Shown here in pieces: positions 9,816-18,490 of a DNA stretch of 55,380 bases. A program made the position numbers and the translations under genes. The first letter of the stretch is position 1; each line of letters opens with the position of its first letter. This stretch comes from Candidatus Gastranaerophilales bacterium (GTDB taxonomy: Bacteria; Cyanobacteriota; Vampirovibrionia; Gastranaerophilales; Gastranaerophilaceae): assembly GCA_944323135.1 (NCBI GenBank), contig CALURI010000014.1, positions 1 to 55,380 of the forward strand, written 5' to 3'. The notes under the pieces were generated by a model that worked only from the letters and a program-made list of their open reading frames with translations, was not told where the DNA came from and did not search any database.

Positions 9816-10076
9816 CTATTCCTCGTCTTCATCTTCTAAGCTTTCGACATATTCAGCAACTCTGTCGAATTCTTCGTCATCATCGATTGTTTCAAACAGA
9901 TATTCATCTCCGTCTTTTGATAATCTCATAAGAACGACTTCATCACTTTCTTCATCTTCTACAGGTAATAAAAGAGCATATTCCTGTTCATCGACTTCAA
10001 CAATATCGAATAGTTCAAATTTAATTACGTTGCCGTTTTCGTCAATTGTTTCAATTATTTGATCTTCATCTGCCAT
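9816..10076 (-). CDS. DUF1292 acidic protein
   Basis: This 86-aa protein is highly acidic (long D/E runs) and has the DUF1292 pattern, with a beta-rich core about FELFDIVEVDEQEYALLLPV and a second strand set VVLMRL. Members (YrzB-like) are usually encoded beside ruvX/yqgF, as here (37 bases downstream of ruvX). Molecular function is unknown. A strong AAGGAA Shine-Dalgarno precedes the ATG. It lies 5 bases before the Clp N-domain protein and is evidently co-transcribed. Confidence 0.85.
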   Translation of the reverse strand: MADEDQIIETIDENGNVIKFELFDIVEVDEQEYALLLPVEDEESDEVVLMRLSKDGDEYLFETIDDDEEFDRVAEYVESLEDEDEE

Positions 10077-10113
10077 TTTTATTTTTCCTTTCTTTATTAT
10101 GATAAATTAAATT

Positions 10114-10515
10114 TTAGCATCTTGCAAGATACTGTTCAAGTATAATACAAGCACTTTCAATATCAACCAGTCCTTTGTTTTTTCTGAAATCTATTTTTTT
10201 TGAACGTAAATTCTCTTCTGCAGTGTCTGATGTAAGCCTTTCATCTTCAAAAATTATTTCAATATTTTGAATTTTTGATGCAAAATCTTTACAATCTTTA
10301 CCTTGATTGCCGAGTGTTCCGTCCATATTATACGGGATTCCGACTACGACTTTTTTTACATTATTTTCTTTTATTATTTTATTTATTTCTTCTAATGCTT
10401 TGTTTTCAGGCTCTCTTGGAATGCAAGAATGACCTTTTGCTAACACTAAAAGATAATCGCTTAGTGCAACTCCGATTCTTTTGGTTCCAATATCAAGTGC
10501 CATTACTTTATACAT
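10114..10515 (-). CDS. ruvX: RuvX/YqgF, putative pre-16S rRNA nuclease
   Basis: This is an RNase H-fold protein implicated in the maturation of the 16S rRNA 5' end. It has the expected motifs MALDIGTKRIGVALSD (first Asp), VVVGIPYNMDGTLG, FEDERLTS and a C-terminal DIESACIILEQYL. I start it at the ATG at 10515, which overlaps the upstream stop codon as TAATG and gives 133 aa, close to family length. An in-frame start 12 bases upstream is possible. Translational coupling to the upstream gene is likely. Confidence 0.92.
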   Translation of the reverse strand: MYKVMALDIGTKRIGVALSDYLLVLAKGHSCIPREPENKALEEINKIIKENNVKKVVVGIPYNMDGTLGNQGKDCKDFASKIQNIEIIFEDERLTSDTAEENLRSKKIDFRKNKGLVDIESACIILEQYLARC

Positions 10516-12029
10516 TATTTTACCCACATGTCTTCTATATCTTTGATACGTTCATTATTTTGTTGTGCAAAATAATATTCGTATATGCTTTTTCGTAATA
10601 TATTTTTGAATAATTCTCTTATTAATTTTTTATCATTATATAAGTAATATAAATTTTGTGCAGCTTTTTCATCACCTGACAGATGCTTAAGCATAGAGCA
10701 AGTTAATATTCTGTTTGTCCAAACTCTGTATTCTTCAGGGAAAAATACTTTTTCAAGATTTTCATCAATATATTTTTCAAAGTCTTTAGATGGTATTAAA
10801 TCAATATTTTTTATAAATTCTTCAAATTCATCACTATATGTGCTGTTTAAAAACCAATAGTCAGTGAAGTCATATTTTAAAACTTTCTCAAATTCTTCTT
10901 CTGAAAGCTTTTTTATATTGTAATTAAGTTTTGGTTGTTTAGATTCGATGTCGGCAAGTAAATTTCGCCAGCAGACATATTCGTATGGAATAATATGGTT
11001 AGACAATTTTTCTGCTTTTTCAAGAATCGCTTTTAATATTTCGGGCTCAAGATCAAGTGCTCTTTGACCTCTATAAAATCTTTCAATAATTGCATTACAT
11101 TCAAATTGCGAAATTTCGTTAAATCCAAAACAGTCTCTAATGCCTTTGTAATCGTCGATTACTATTGCTACAAATTGAACTTTACCTGTTTTGTTAAGTC
11201 TTGATATTATAACAGCTTGGTTTCCATGCCCATCAGGGTAAGTTAGACAAAATTTGTGAGGCTTTGAATCTTTTAAGATATTTTTGTAAAATTTAAGGGA
11301 ATTATCTTCTCTGATGCCTGCAAGTTTTAAAGTGGAAAGATTTTTTTTAATCGCAGGGCTGAGACTTTCATCAACAAAAGCTAAAGCGCTATTTAGAGCA
11401 TGGTATGCGAGCTGGGATTTAGAATTACCTAATATTTCCAGTGCAGTTTTCCCTGTTTCTGTATATGGCATTGACAAAAATACCGGTATAAGCATGTTTG
11501 CCAGTTCATCTTTGTCATAATCATCTCCTAATGATTTTAAAAGAATAATTCTGTCATTTTCATCAAGAGAGCTTAAAAAATCAAGAAAATCAATTTGAAC
11601 TTCAGGATTTGCTATTGCATTATCAAGAATTCTTTTAGTATCAGATTCTACAAGCTCGTCAGGATTTTCAAGGTATTTCCCGCATTCTTCGTATGACCAG
11701 TTTGCATCTATGTCTCTTAATAAATCAAGAGCAAAAATTTTTGCCTGATTTGAGCTCATTGAATTTTTTATTATATTCCATAGATGTTCGCTTAAATCGT
11801 AATCTTTACAGTATCTTAGAAGTAAAAATTTTAATAATGCAGTATTATGATTAGGGTTATTAATCTCTTTGAAAAGCAATTTTACAATTATTGTTTTATC
11901 TTTTTGCAAATCAAGTTTGTGAAAATGAACGGCATAATTTTCAAAATCATTAACGTCTTTCAGTGTGTCAAAGATTTTGTTGATTTCTGCTTTTATTTCA
12001 AATGGATTTAGCCCGTTAATATCCGTCAT
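10515..12029 (-). CDS. Large alpha-helical protein, possibly HEAT-like, unknown function
   Basis: This 504-aa protein has no signal peptide or membrane span. The N-terminal half (about 60-240) is made of helical pairs reminiscent of HEAT/PBS-lyase repeats. The C-terminal half contains a conserved-looking segment ([18 protein letters not shown], then [17 protein letters not shown]) that I cannot assign. The start overlaps the upstream stop as ATGA, so it is translationally coupled to the ClpX zinc-finger gene, and its own stop overlaps ruvX. That arrangement suggests a joint role with the Clp-like partners, but nothing in the sequence proves it. Confidence 0.6.
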   Translation of the reverse strand: MTDINGLNPFEIKAEINKIFDTLKDVNDFENYAVHFHKLDLQKDKTIIVKLLFKEINNPNHNTALLKFLLLRYCKDYDLSEHLWNIIKNSMSSNQAKIFALDLLRDIDANWSYEECGKYLENPDELVESDTKRILDNAIANPEVQIDFLDFLSSLDENDRIILLKSLGDDYDKDELANMLIPVFLSMPYTETGKTALEILGNSKSQLAYHALNSALAFVDESLSPAIKKNLSTLKLAGIREDNSLKFYKNILKDSKPHKFCLTYPDGHGNQAVIISRLNKTGKVQFVAIVIDDYKGIRDCFGFNEISQFECNAIIERFYRGQRALDLEPEILKAILEKAEKLSNHIIPYEYVCWRNLLADIESKQPKLNYNIKKLSEEEFEKVLKYDFTDYWFLNSTYSDEFEEFIKNIDLIPSKDFEKYIDENLEKVFFPEEYRVWTNRILTCSMLKHLSGDEKAAQNLYYLYNDKKLIRELFKNILRKSIYEYYFAQQNNERIKDIEDMWVK

Positions 12030-12292
12030 TTACGTGCCTTCCCCCAGAAAGCATCAAGTATTGCTTGTGCTTCTGCTGACGGCATTCTGTCATTCAAAAT
12101 CAGATATTGGACAGCAATCATGGCACATTCTGAACATATATTAACTCCAGGACCCTGTACCATTTTTAAAACTTGCGTGTTAGGTCTGCCGCAAAAACTG
12201 CAATAAACTAGATCATCATTTTTTTGTTCTTGTTTATTTTCTGATGCTTTTTCCCGTTTTGCTCCTAATTTAACAACTTTGTCTTTAGACAT
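12026..12292 (-). CDS. Stand-alone ClpX-type zinc-finger protein
   Basis: This 88-aa protein has a basic, disordered N-terminus followed by a ClpX zinc-binding domain: CSFCGRP at residues 31-37 and CSEC at 53-56, i.e. C-x2-C-x18-C-x2-C, the spacing seen in ClpX. There is no AAA+ domain; the frame stops after a short amphipathic helix. In ClpX this domain dimerises and binds adaptors and substrates. As the first gene of the operon it has a GAGGG Shine-Dalgarno and a divergent intergenic region upstream. It probably acts as an adaptor or docking factor (inference). Confidence 0.88.
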   Translation of the reverse strand: MSKDKVVKLGAKREKASENKQEQKNDDLVYCSFCGRPNTQVLKMVQGPGVNICSECAMIAVQYLILNDRMPSAEAQAILDAFWGKARK

Positions 12293-12338
12293 AATTTACC
12301 CTCATATTTTTTATATTTGTAACTTTTGTTATAAAGAT

Positions 12339-12367
12339 TTGCCAAATTTGTTTTGTTATTTTATAAT
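12339..12367 (+). promoter_or_regulatory. Promoter of the TPR lipoprotein-lgt unit
   Basis: TTGCCA (12339-12344), 17 bases, TATAAT (12362-12367). The start codon is at 12404, so the leader is about 30 bases and includes GAGG as a Shine-Dalgarno. The region is shared with the divergent Clp-domain operon. Confidence 0.6.
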
Positions 12368-12403
12368 AAAAATTACAAATAATTTTATGAGGTTGATTAT
12401 AGC

Positions 12404-13012
12404 ATGAAAAAAGCTTTTTTACTAGCAGTTATTTTGTTCATTTCTGTTGTGTCTACAGCTTGTATTAATAACTTTGCTGTTCAAGAGCTTAATAACAAAG
12501 CTAAAGATTTTATGGACAAAGGTGATTATGCTTCTGCTATTGAACGTTTAAAATCCAGTGTTGATTTGGACGGAAGCATTTTTGAAACTCGTTATAATCT
12601 TGCGGTTGCATATACAAAGGCTGAAGATTATGCGAATGCTGTTCAGGCTTATAATGATGCTATAAAATTAAATCCTGATTTCGCTGATGCTTATTATTCG
12701 CTTGCTGTTTGTGAAGAAAATCTTGCAAAAGACATTATTTCTGGTGATGTTATTGTTAATGACGATGATACAATTATAAAAGCTTCTGAAGTTCAGCAAG
12801 AAGAAGTTGATTCTGAATCTGTTTTAGAATTGAATTCTGGTAATAACAAACTATCTGATAACAGTAAAAAAATGCTCACTTCACTTTTGAATAATTCCAT
12901 TTCCGATTACAGATTGTATTTGGACAAGAATGGTTCTAATGATGACAAAGAGTATATTGAAGATAAGGTAAAAGAGCTTGAGATGCTTTTTGCTAAATAT
13001 ACGGTTAAGTAG
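12404..13012 (+). CDS. TPR-repeat lipoprotein
   Basis: This 202-aa exported protein has an N-terminal signal peptide ending at a probable lipobox (VSTAC, Cys at residue 20). At least two TPR units follow (about residues 25-105; note YNLAVAYTKAEDYANAV and YYSLAVCEENLA), then an acidic linker and a C-terminal helical segment. It is likely anchored in a membrane and may act as a scaffold; its partners are unknown. It lies 2 bases before lgt, the enzyme that lipidates such cysteines, which supports the lipoprotein reading. Confidence 0.75.
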   Translation: MKKAFLLAVILFISVVSTACINNFAVQELNNKAKDFMDKGDYASAIERLKSSVDLDGSIFETRYNLAVAYTKAEDYANAVQAYNDAIKLNPDFADAYYSLAVCEENLAKDIISGDVIVNDDDTIIKASEVQQEEVDSESVLELNSGNNKLSDNSKKMLTSLLNNSISDYRLYLDKNGSNDDKEYIEDKVKELEMLFAKYTVK

Positions 13013-13014
13013 TT

Positions 13015-13809
13015 ATGTTTCAATCCCCAGGTGATGTTGCTTTTAGTTGTTTTGGTTTTACTGTTTATTATTATGGTATAATCCTTGCTGTTGCAATTTT
13101 TATAGGTGTTTATACTTCTTATTTTCTTTATAAAAAATTTTATGATAGTGTAAATGCAAAAAAAATAATTGATTTTTCGCCGTTAATTATAATAATAGGT
13201 ATTTTGGGGGCGCGTTTATATTATTGTTGTGTTAATTATTCTTATTATGTAAATCATCCGTTAGAGGTTTTTTATATCAGACAGGGTGGTTTGTCTATAC
13301 ATGGTATGATAATTATAGGTATTTTGTCGTTATATTATTTCTCAAGAATTTATAAACTTTCTTTTTTGAAATTAATTGATGTATTTTTGTGCGGGACTTC
13401 TTTAGGGCAGTGTATCGGAAGATGGGGAAACTTCTTTAATTCAGAAGCTTTTGGTACTCCGACTGATTTGCCTTGGAAATTATATATCCCGATTCAGCAC
13501 AGACCGGTACAATTTATTGATTATCAGTATTTTCATCCGACTTTTTTGTATGAAAGTATTCTAGATTTAATTATTTTTATAATCCTTCTGTTATTGTTTA
13601 AAAAGTTGTCAAAGTATCCGGGAATTTTAGCTTGTACATATTTAATAATGTATTCTTTTGTTAGAATTTTTGTAGAGCATTTGCGGGTTGACAGTGTACT
13701 TAATATCAGCGGAATTCCTGTTGCGCAGATTATGTCTTTAGTGCTAATTATATTTGCAGTTATCTTCATGATTGTTATATTTTATAAAGATAAAAATTTG
13801 AAATATTGA
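13015..13809 (+). CDS. lgt: Prolipoprotein diacylglyceryl transferase
   Basis: Lgt transfers diacylglycerol from phosphatidylglycerol to the lipobox Cys of prolipoproteins in the inner membrane. The 264-aa protein has about seven membrane spans. The signature GRWGNFFNSEAFG (near 141) and the conserved His in GGLSIHGMIIIG (near 97) are intact. It directly follows a lipoprotein gene with the start 2 bases after that stop, so the two are co-translated. Confidence 0.95.
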   Translation: MFQSPGDVAFSCFGFTVYYYGIILAVAIFIGVYTSYFLYKKFYDSVNAKKIIDFSPLIIIIGILGARLYYCCVNYSYYVNHPLEVFYIRQGGLSIHGMIIIGILSLYYFSRIYKLSFLKLIDVFLCGTSLGQCIGRWGNFFNSEAFGTPTDLPWKLYIPIQHRPVQFIDYQYFHPTFLYESILDLIIFIILLLLFKKLSKYPGILACTYLIMYSFVRIFVEHLRVDSVLNISGIPVAQIMSLVLIIFAVIFMIVIFYKDKNLKY

Positions 13810-13840
13810 TTTAACCTTTTATTTATTTTTAAATTATTGT

Positions 13841-15016
13841 ATGGAAAATAAATTACCCCAAAATAAAAAAGCACTTATATGGCTAAGCGGAGCACATTTT
13901 ATTAATGATATTTATACAGGCGTTTTAAATCCAATTATGCCTTTTATTGCTGCAAAAATAAGTATTTCAATGGCAATAGCAACTGTTATATTAACTATTT
14001 CTCATATCTTTTCATCTTTGCTGCAGCCGTTATTTGGTTATTTTGCAGATAATATTGTTAAGCGTTCTTTTATATTTTGGGGTATATTCTTATCTTCAAT
14101 ATTTATTCCGCTCTCTGCTTTAGCTAATAATCCGTTTATACTTGTATTATTTATTATTATTGGAAGTATCGGATCAAGTCTTTTTCATCCGCAAGCTTTA
14201 GGGTTTGCGTCAAGATTTGCAAATAAAGAAAATGCCGGAAAGTCTATGGCTGTTTTTGTCGCTATGGGTACTTTGGGTTATTCCTGCGGACCTGTAGTTT
14301 CATCAGCCATTACTCAATTTTTAGGTATGCACAAAATGCCTTTAATGACAGTTTTAGGGCTAGTGTGGGCATTTTTAATGTTCAAATGTGTACCAAAGTT
14401 GTCATTGATGGAGCCTGTCATTTCTAAAATAGATTTTAAAACAGCTTTCAAAAGAATTTTAACGAATAGAAAATTAAATATTTTAAATGTTATTGCAATG
14501 CTTAAAACTATGATAATGTCTGCCTGTTTTATTTTGCTCCCGTTTTTGTGGAAAAATATGGGATACAAACCTTTTTATATAGGTATGGCATTATTTTTAT
14601 TTATTTTTGCTGGTGGTATTGGCTCATTGATTAGCAGCTTTATTGAAAAAAGAATAGGTGCTGCTAATGTATTTTATATTTCAATGATATCAACTCTCCC
14701 GTTGATGATTTTGTTTATTTTGCTATGTTCTTCTCATCCGACATTGTCTTTGATAATTTTTATAGTTATGGGCTTTATAACTATGATGGCAACTCCTGTA
14801 ACTATGATTATGGCTCAAAATGTTTTGCCTGAATACAAAAGCATAATTTCCGGTTTCATAAACGGATTTTCATGGGGTATAGTTGCAATTGTTATGTCTA
14901 TGTTAGGTTTTGTAGCTGAAAAATTCGGTATTACGAATGTTCTTATCTTTGTAGCTGTAATTCCCGCAATTTGTTCTGTTCTTGTAAAAGAGTTATTTAA
15001 AAAAGAAAACGATTAA
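13841..15016 (+). CDS. MFS transporter, fosmidomycin-resistance (Fsr) type
   Basis: This 391-aa protein has about twelve membrane segments and belongs to the major facilitator superfamily. The N-terminal GAHFINDIYTGVLNPIMPF and the FHPQALGFASRF motif match the Fsr-like drug exporters. Substrate cannot be told from sequence. TTGATT at 13806 and TAAATT at 13830-13835 sit just before the ATG, so a leaderless transcript is possible; otherwise it is read through from lgt 31 bases upstream. The stop codon overlaps that of the convergent gene. Confidence 0.8.
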   Translation: MENKLPQNKKALIWLSGAHFINDIYTGVLNPIMPFIAAKISISMAIATVILTISHIFSSLLQPLFGYFADNIVKRSFIFWGIFLSSIFIPLSALANNPFILVLFIIIGSIGSSLFHPQALGFASRFANKENAGKSMAVFVAMGTLGYSCGPVVSSAITQFLGMHKMPLMTVLGLVWAFLMFKCVPKLSLMEPVISKIDFKTAFKRILTNRKLNILNVIAMLKTMIMSACFILLPFLWKNMGYKPFYIGMALFLFIFAGGIGSLISSFIEKRIGAANVFYISMISTLPLMILFILLCSSHPTLSLIIFIVMGFITMMATPVTMIMAQNVLPEYKSIISGFINGFSWGIVAIVMSMLGFVAEKFGITNVLIFVAVIPAICSVLVKELFKKEND

Positions 15017-15291
15017 ACTAAAATATTTAATGATTTGTTAACTTTATTGTTTTGTTGCTTTAAAGCCATTTTTTCTTGGAGATATGAAACATTATAAAGG
15101 AGCTTGTTGGTCAGTAAATCCAAACTTACTTTTTTATCCATTTTATTTAGCATACTTAAATCATGTTCACCGCCGAATGTATGTGAATTATTAACCCCAT
15201 TAATCATGGAATTTGCTGCCTGCATTGAGGCTAACGATGCGTTATTCATTGTATTTAGTATGTTAAAACGTGCAATGGATGAAACTAACAT
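15013..15291 (-). CDS. Small hypothetical protein, Asn/Met/Ser-rich
   Basis: This is a 92-aa protein with no signal peptide, rich in Asn, Met, Ala and Leu. I start it at the internal ATG (MLVSSIARFNILN), which has GGAG seven bases upstream, not at the in-frame ATG at 15336. Short helices with ...MNNASLASMQAANSMINGVNN... resemble the N-termini of the other signal-less proteins of this window, but I see no real homology. It converges on the MFS gene and overlaps its stop. Function unknown. Confidence 0.5.
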   Translation of the reverse strand: MLVSSIARFNILNTMNNASLASMQAANSMINGVNNSHTFGGEHDLSMLNKMDKKVSLDLLTNKLLYNVSYLQEKMALKQQNNKVNKSLNILV

Positions 15292-15402
15292 TCCTAACTC
15301 CTGTGTACATCTCCTACCTTTAAAATTATATATCAATGCAAAATTAAAATCAAGTATTAATTTTTGTAACGAATTGGGTAATCTTTGAAATTCAACTTTG
15401 TT

Positions 15403-15421
15403 TATATACTTTATATATATA
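15403..15421 (+). promoter_or_regulatory. TATACTTTATATATATA element
   Basis: On the plus strand this is the same AT alternation that precedes the genes starting at 35322, 36545 and 44503 (TATACTTTATATAT core). It lies upstream of the candidate small RNA and, unlike those copies, has no GCAAT element at the usual distance. Confidence 0.4.
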
Positions 15422-15429
15422 AGGTTATA

Positions 15430-15538
15430 TAAACCGAGGATATTAAGAGAGAGTATTTTAAATAAGAGAGAGCAAATTAATTCCTATTCCTACCTTCCTA
15501 AAAACAAAATTTTTCCCCTTAAAAAGGGGATTTTTTTT
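15430..15538 (+). ncRNA. Candidate small RNA with intrinsic terminator
   Basis: No convincing ORF covers this stretch. It contains two copies of TAAGAGAGAG (about 15444 and 15464), then a C/U-rich segment (TCCTATTCCTACCTTCCT, about 15482-15499) able to pair with purine-rich Shine-Dalgarno sequences. It ends in a hairpin, CCCCTT/AAGGGG (15515-15529), followed by eight T. The TATACTTTATATATATA element upstream would act as its promoter. The 5' end is approximate. A decayed short ORF is the main alternative. Confidence 0.4.
15515..15538 (+). terminator. Intrinsic terminator of the small RNA
   Basis: CCCCTT-AAA-AAGGGG-type hairpin followed by T8 on the plus strand. Confidence 0.7.
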
Positions 15539-15545
15539 GATAATA

Positions 15546-15577
15546 AAAAAGACCGTTTACTTAAAACGGCCTTTTTA
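15546..15577 (-). terminator. Terminator after pyk (bidirectional)
   Basis: An imperfect hairpin, GACCGTTT/AAACGGCC, has an A-run on one side and a T-run on the other, so it can stop pyk transcription on the minus strand and any readthrough on the plus strand. Confidence 0.65.
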
Positions 15578-15597
15578 TTTGTATGAATAAAATAAAA

Positions 15598-17040
15598 TTA
15601 TTCACTTAATAATCCAATTTTATGGATTTTAATGAAGTTTGTACCTCCTACAAGGAGTTCAGGCACAGAACCTGTGATTACAACATAATCACCTTTTGCA
15701 AGTCCTAAGCCGGAAATAAGGAATTTGTCCAATTCAATTAATGATTTTTTATCAATTGAAGCTTGAAAGTCAACAGGTATTGGATAAACTCCTCTATATA
15801 ATTTAATATCACGGCAAATATGTTTATGCGGACAGCAAGCAAAAATAGGAACGCTTAATTTAGCTTCTGCAAGCATAGATGCTGTAAATCCGCTTCCTGT
15901 TAATGCAATTGCGGCTTTAACATCCATTTTTCTTGTCATGTCTGCTATAGACATACCTATTGCCATTGCTTGTGAATCTTTTTCTTCTTCAATCATTTTT
16001 CTTGGGAATTTATTTTTTCTCATGAATGGAGAAGCTTCAACATTATCAGCAATTTTTTTCATCATAGCTACCGCTTCGACAGGATAAGCTCCTGCTGCAG
16101 TTTCTCCTGATAACATAATTGCATCAGTTCCGTCTAAAATAGCATTTGCAACGTCTGATGTTTCAGCACGTGTAGGAATTGGATTTTCAATCATGCTATC
16201 TAACATTTGAGTTGCTACAATTACAACTTTTCTTTTTGCATTCGCTTTTCTTATTATAGTTTTTTGAACTATAGGAACTTTTTCATTTGAAATTTCAATA
16301 CCTAAATCGCCTCTAGCTACCATTATGCCGTCTGAAACTTCAATAATAGAATCAATATTTTCAACAGCTTGAGGCTTTTCAATTTTAGAAATTATTCTTG
16401 CAGTTGTATTGCCATGTTCGTGTAAAAGTTCTCTTAATTTAACTATATCTGAAGCCTGTCTTACAAATGATAAGCCAAGATAATCAATGTCATTATGAGC
16501 TGCAAATTCAACAAATTTAATATCTCTTTCTGTTAAAACATCAAGGCTTCCTTGTGAACCTGGAATGTTGATTCCTTTTCTTTGTTTTAGTAAGCCGTCT
16601 GTTAAAACTTCAGCAAAAATAACTTTGTCTTCAACTCTTTTAACTTCAAGTTGAATTTTTCCATCGTCAATCATGATTTTTTCGCCGGGAGTAACATCAT
16701 CTGCCATGCCCTTATAGTCGACTGGTAAAATATCGCCTGTTATTTCCGGTTGATGACGGAATTTGAGAACTTCACCTTTATGAATTTCAATTGATTCAGG
16801 TAAATTTCCTATTCTGATTTTTGGCCCTTGTAAATCTAAAAGTACAGGTATCAAAGTTTTTTCTTCTTTTTCAATTTCTCTGATATAAGACAAATTTGTC
16901 TTATGCATTTCAACATCGCCATGTGAAGAATTTAATCTGAACATGGTTACGCCTGCTTTAAAAAGCTCTCTGATTTTTTCTTTAGATGACGTTGCAGGTC
17001 CAAGTGTTGCAACGATTTTGGTCATAGTGTAATTATCCAT
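15598..17040 (-). CDS. pyk: Pyruvate kinase
   Basis: The enzyme transfers phosphate from phosphoenolpyruvate to ADP, the last ATP-forming step of glycolysis. The 480-aa protein has the A/B/C domain organisation without the extra C-terminal PEP-utiliser domain seen in some Firmicutes. Visible motifs are TKIVATLGPATS (start), the active-site ISKIEKPQAVENID and MVARGDLGIEI, and the LSGETAAGAYP signature. AGGAAG precedes the ATG at 17040; a second in-frame ATG lies 15 bases later. It is monocistronic with a terminator at its 3' end. Confidence 0.97.
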   Translation of the reverse strand: MDNYTMTKIVATLGPATSSKEKIRELFKAGVTMFRLNSSHGDVEMHKTNLSYIREIEKEEKTLIPVLLDLQGPKIRIGNLPESIEIHKGEVLKFRHQPEITGDILPVDYKGMADDVTPGEKIMIDDGKIQLEVKRVEDKVIFAEVLTDGLLKQRKGINIPGSQGSLDVLTERDIKFVEFAAHNDIDYLGLSFVRQASDIVKLRELLHEHGNTTARIISKIEKPQAVENIDSIIEVSDGIMVARGDLGIEISNEKVPIVQKTIIRKANAKRKVVIVATQMLDSMIENPIPTRAETSDVANAILDGTDAIMLSGETAAGAYPVEAVAMMKKIADNVEASPFMRKNKFPRKMIEEEKDSQAMAIGMSIADMTRKMDVKAAIALTGSGFTASMLAEAKLSVPIFACCPHKHICRDIKLYRGVYPIPVDFQASIDKKSLIELDKFLISGLGLAKGDYVVITGSVPELLVGGTNFIKIHKIGLLSE

Positions 17041-17090
17041 ATTCTTCCTTTCTATATTGGGTAAAATTTTATAAAAATTGTAATTACATG

Positions 17091-17119
17091 TTTACAAAAA
17101 ATAATACTTACGATATAAT
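17091..17119 (+). promoter_or_regulatory. Promoter of the SLH protein gene
   Basis: TTTACA (17091-17096), 17 bases, TATAAT (17114-17119). The leader of about 36 bases ends with GAGGAATTAAAG before the ATG at 17162. Confidence 0.7.
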
Positions 17120-17161
17120 CATACACGAAAAAGGTTTACTAGTAAATATGAGGAATTAAAG

Positions 17162-18430
17162 ATGAAAAAATTTGTTTCGGGGTTAATGGCACTATGTTTG
17201 TTGTCATTTAATGCAATTCCAGCATTAGCAGCCTCAATCGCGGATGTTGGTCAAAATTATTGGGCTAGCAAAGAAATTAATATTGTTGTTGATGACAATA
17301 TTATGTCTCTTTCAGGTAATCGTTTTAATCCGGAAGGAGATATTTCAAGAGTTGAATTTGTTAATGCATTATTGAAAGTTTTGTCTGATGAAAATTTGAA
17401 TGTTAGTATTTCAAATAAATTTTCAGATGTTTCAAGCTCAAATCCTAATTATGAAAATATTTTGCGTTCTCAACAGTTAGGACTTGTTTATGGTTATCCT
17501 GACGGTACTTTTAAACCTAATAAACCTGTTTTAAGATCAGAAGCTCAATCTGTTATCAGCCATATTACAAAAGATATGGATGCTGATAAATCTGTATTGA
17601 ATCAATTTAAAGATGCTTCAGCTATTCCGGCTTGGGCTAAAAATGTTTATGCCAAAACAATTAATTACGGTATTTATGTAAATTATCCTGATTCAAGAGA
17701 ATTGAGACCTAATGATAATTTATCAAGAGCAGAAGCTGCTGTTTTATTGGCAAGACTTAAAGAAAAATTGGATCTTGTTAAACAGCAATACTTAGGCACA
17801 ACAAGAGTTGAGCATCTTGATGTTACAAGAAAAGCTCCTAATAATGAAGTAAAAGTTAACAATATTCAAAGTGTTATCGGTGAAGGTAACGTTTTAGTTG
17901 TTGCTTTTGATGAAAAATTTAAATCTGAAGACCATAAAGCAGGTGATATTGTTAATTTTGTAGCTAAAGAAGATATTTATACTGAAGAAGGAACTCTTAT
18001 TGTTCCTGCAAATACTAAATTTGTCGCTCAGATAAATGAAATTAAAGATCCAAAATGGTTTAATAAAAATGCAAGAGTTTATCCTCAATTGCAAAAAATT
18101 ATTTTCCCTGACGGAAAAGAAGCTGCATTTAACGCTAAACCATTTTCTAAAGATTATTCTTTAAAAGAAGGGCCTTGGATGACTACAGGTAAATTAGTAT
18201 TATGTACTTTAACAGGTGGTGCAATCGGTACCGGTGCAGGTGTAGGCTTTGCATTTATTCCGAGCCCTGATGTTATTGGTACTGGTGTTGCAATCGGTTT
18301 ACCTGTTGGTGCTGCTGTTGGTCTTGCAACAGGTCTTATTACTAAAGGTTTGCAATACCACGCTAAAGCAGGTGAAGAAGTTTATGTAATCTTGCTTGAT
18401 GATGCTTCTTTATCAAGAATTTGTAAATAG
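17162..18430 (+). CDS. SLH-domain surface protein
   Basis: This 422-aa exported protein has a signal peptide (residues 1-24, cleavage after ALA) and three S-layer homology domains (about 27-205; see YGYPDGTFKPN and YVNYPDSRELRPN). The C-terminal part ends in a glycine-zipper-like hydrophobic stretch (about 345-395, TGGAIGTGAGVGF). SLH domains bind pyruvylated cell-wall polysaccharide, and csaB, the pyruvyl transferase that makes that ligand, is present at 42570. The C-terminal beta-rich region (250-340) contains a TrbI/VirB10-like GDIVNFVAKEDIY segment, but I would not assign it. It has its own promoter and terminator. Confidence 0.88.
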   Translation: MKKFVSGLMALCLLSFNAIPALAASIADVGQNYWASKEINIVVDDNIMSLSGNRFNPEGDISRVEFVNALLKVLSDENLNVSISNKFSDVSSSNPNYENILRSQQLGLVYGYPDGTFKPNKPVLRSEAQSVISHITKDMDADKSVLNQFKDASAIPAWAKNVYAKTINYGIYVNYPDSRELRPNDNLSRAEAAVLLARLKEKLDLVKQQYLGTTRVEHLDVTRKAPNNEVKVNNIQSVIGEGNVLVVAFDEKFKSEDHKAGDIVNFVAKEDIYTEEGTLIVPANTKFVAQINEIKDPKWFNKNARVYPQLQKIIFPDGKEAAFNAKPFSKDYSLKEGPWMTTGKLVLCTLTGGAIGTGAGVGFAFIPSPDVIGTGVAIGLPVGAAVGLATGLITKGLQYHAKAGEEVYVILLDDASLSRICK

Positions 18431-18459
18431 TTATTTACATAATAAAAATTCAACTTTAG

Positions 18460-18490
18460 GAGGACTGCTTTCGGGCAGTCCTCTTTATTA
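18460..18490 (+). terminator. Terminator of the SLH gene
   Basis: Perfect hairpin GAGGACTGC/GCAGTCCTC around a TTTCGG-type loop, followed by TTTATTATTT. Confidence 0.85.

Noticed and set aside
15398-15586. 62-aa plus-strand ORF over the small RNA region
   Set aside because: Its codons cross two terminators and the AT promoter element, and the protein is a low-complexity Lys/Tyr/Ile string. A non-coding transcript explains the region better.
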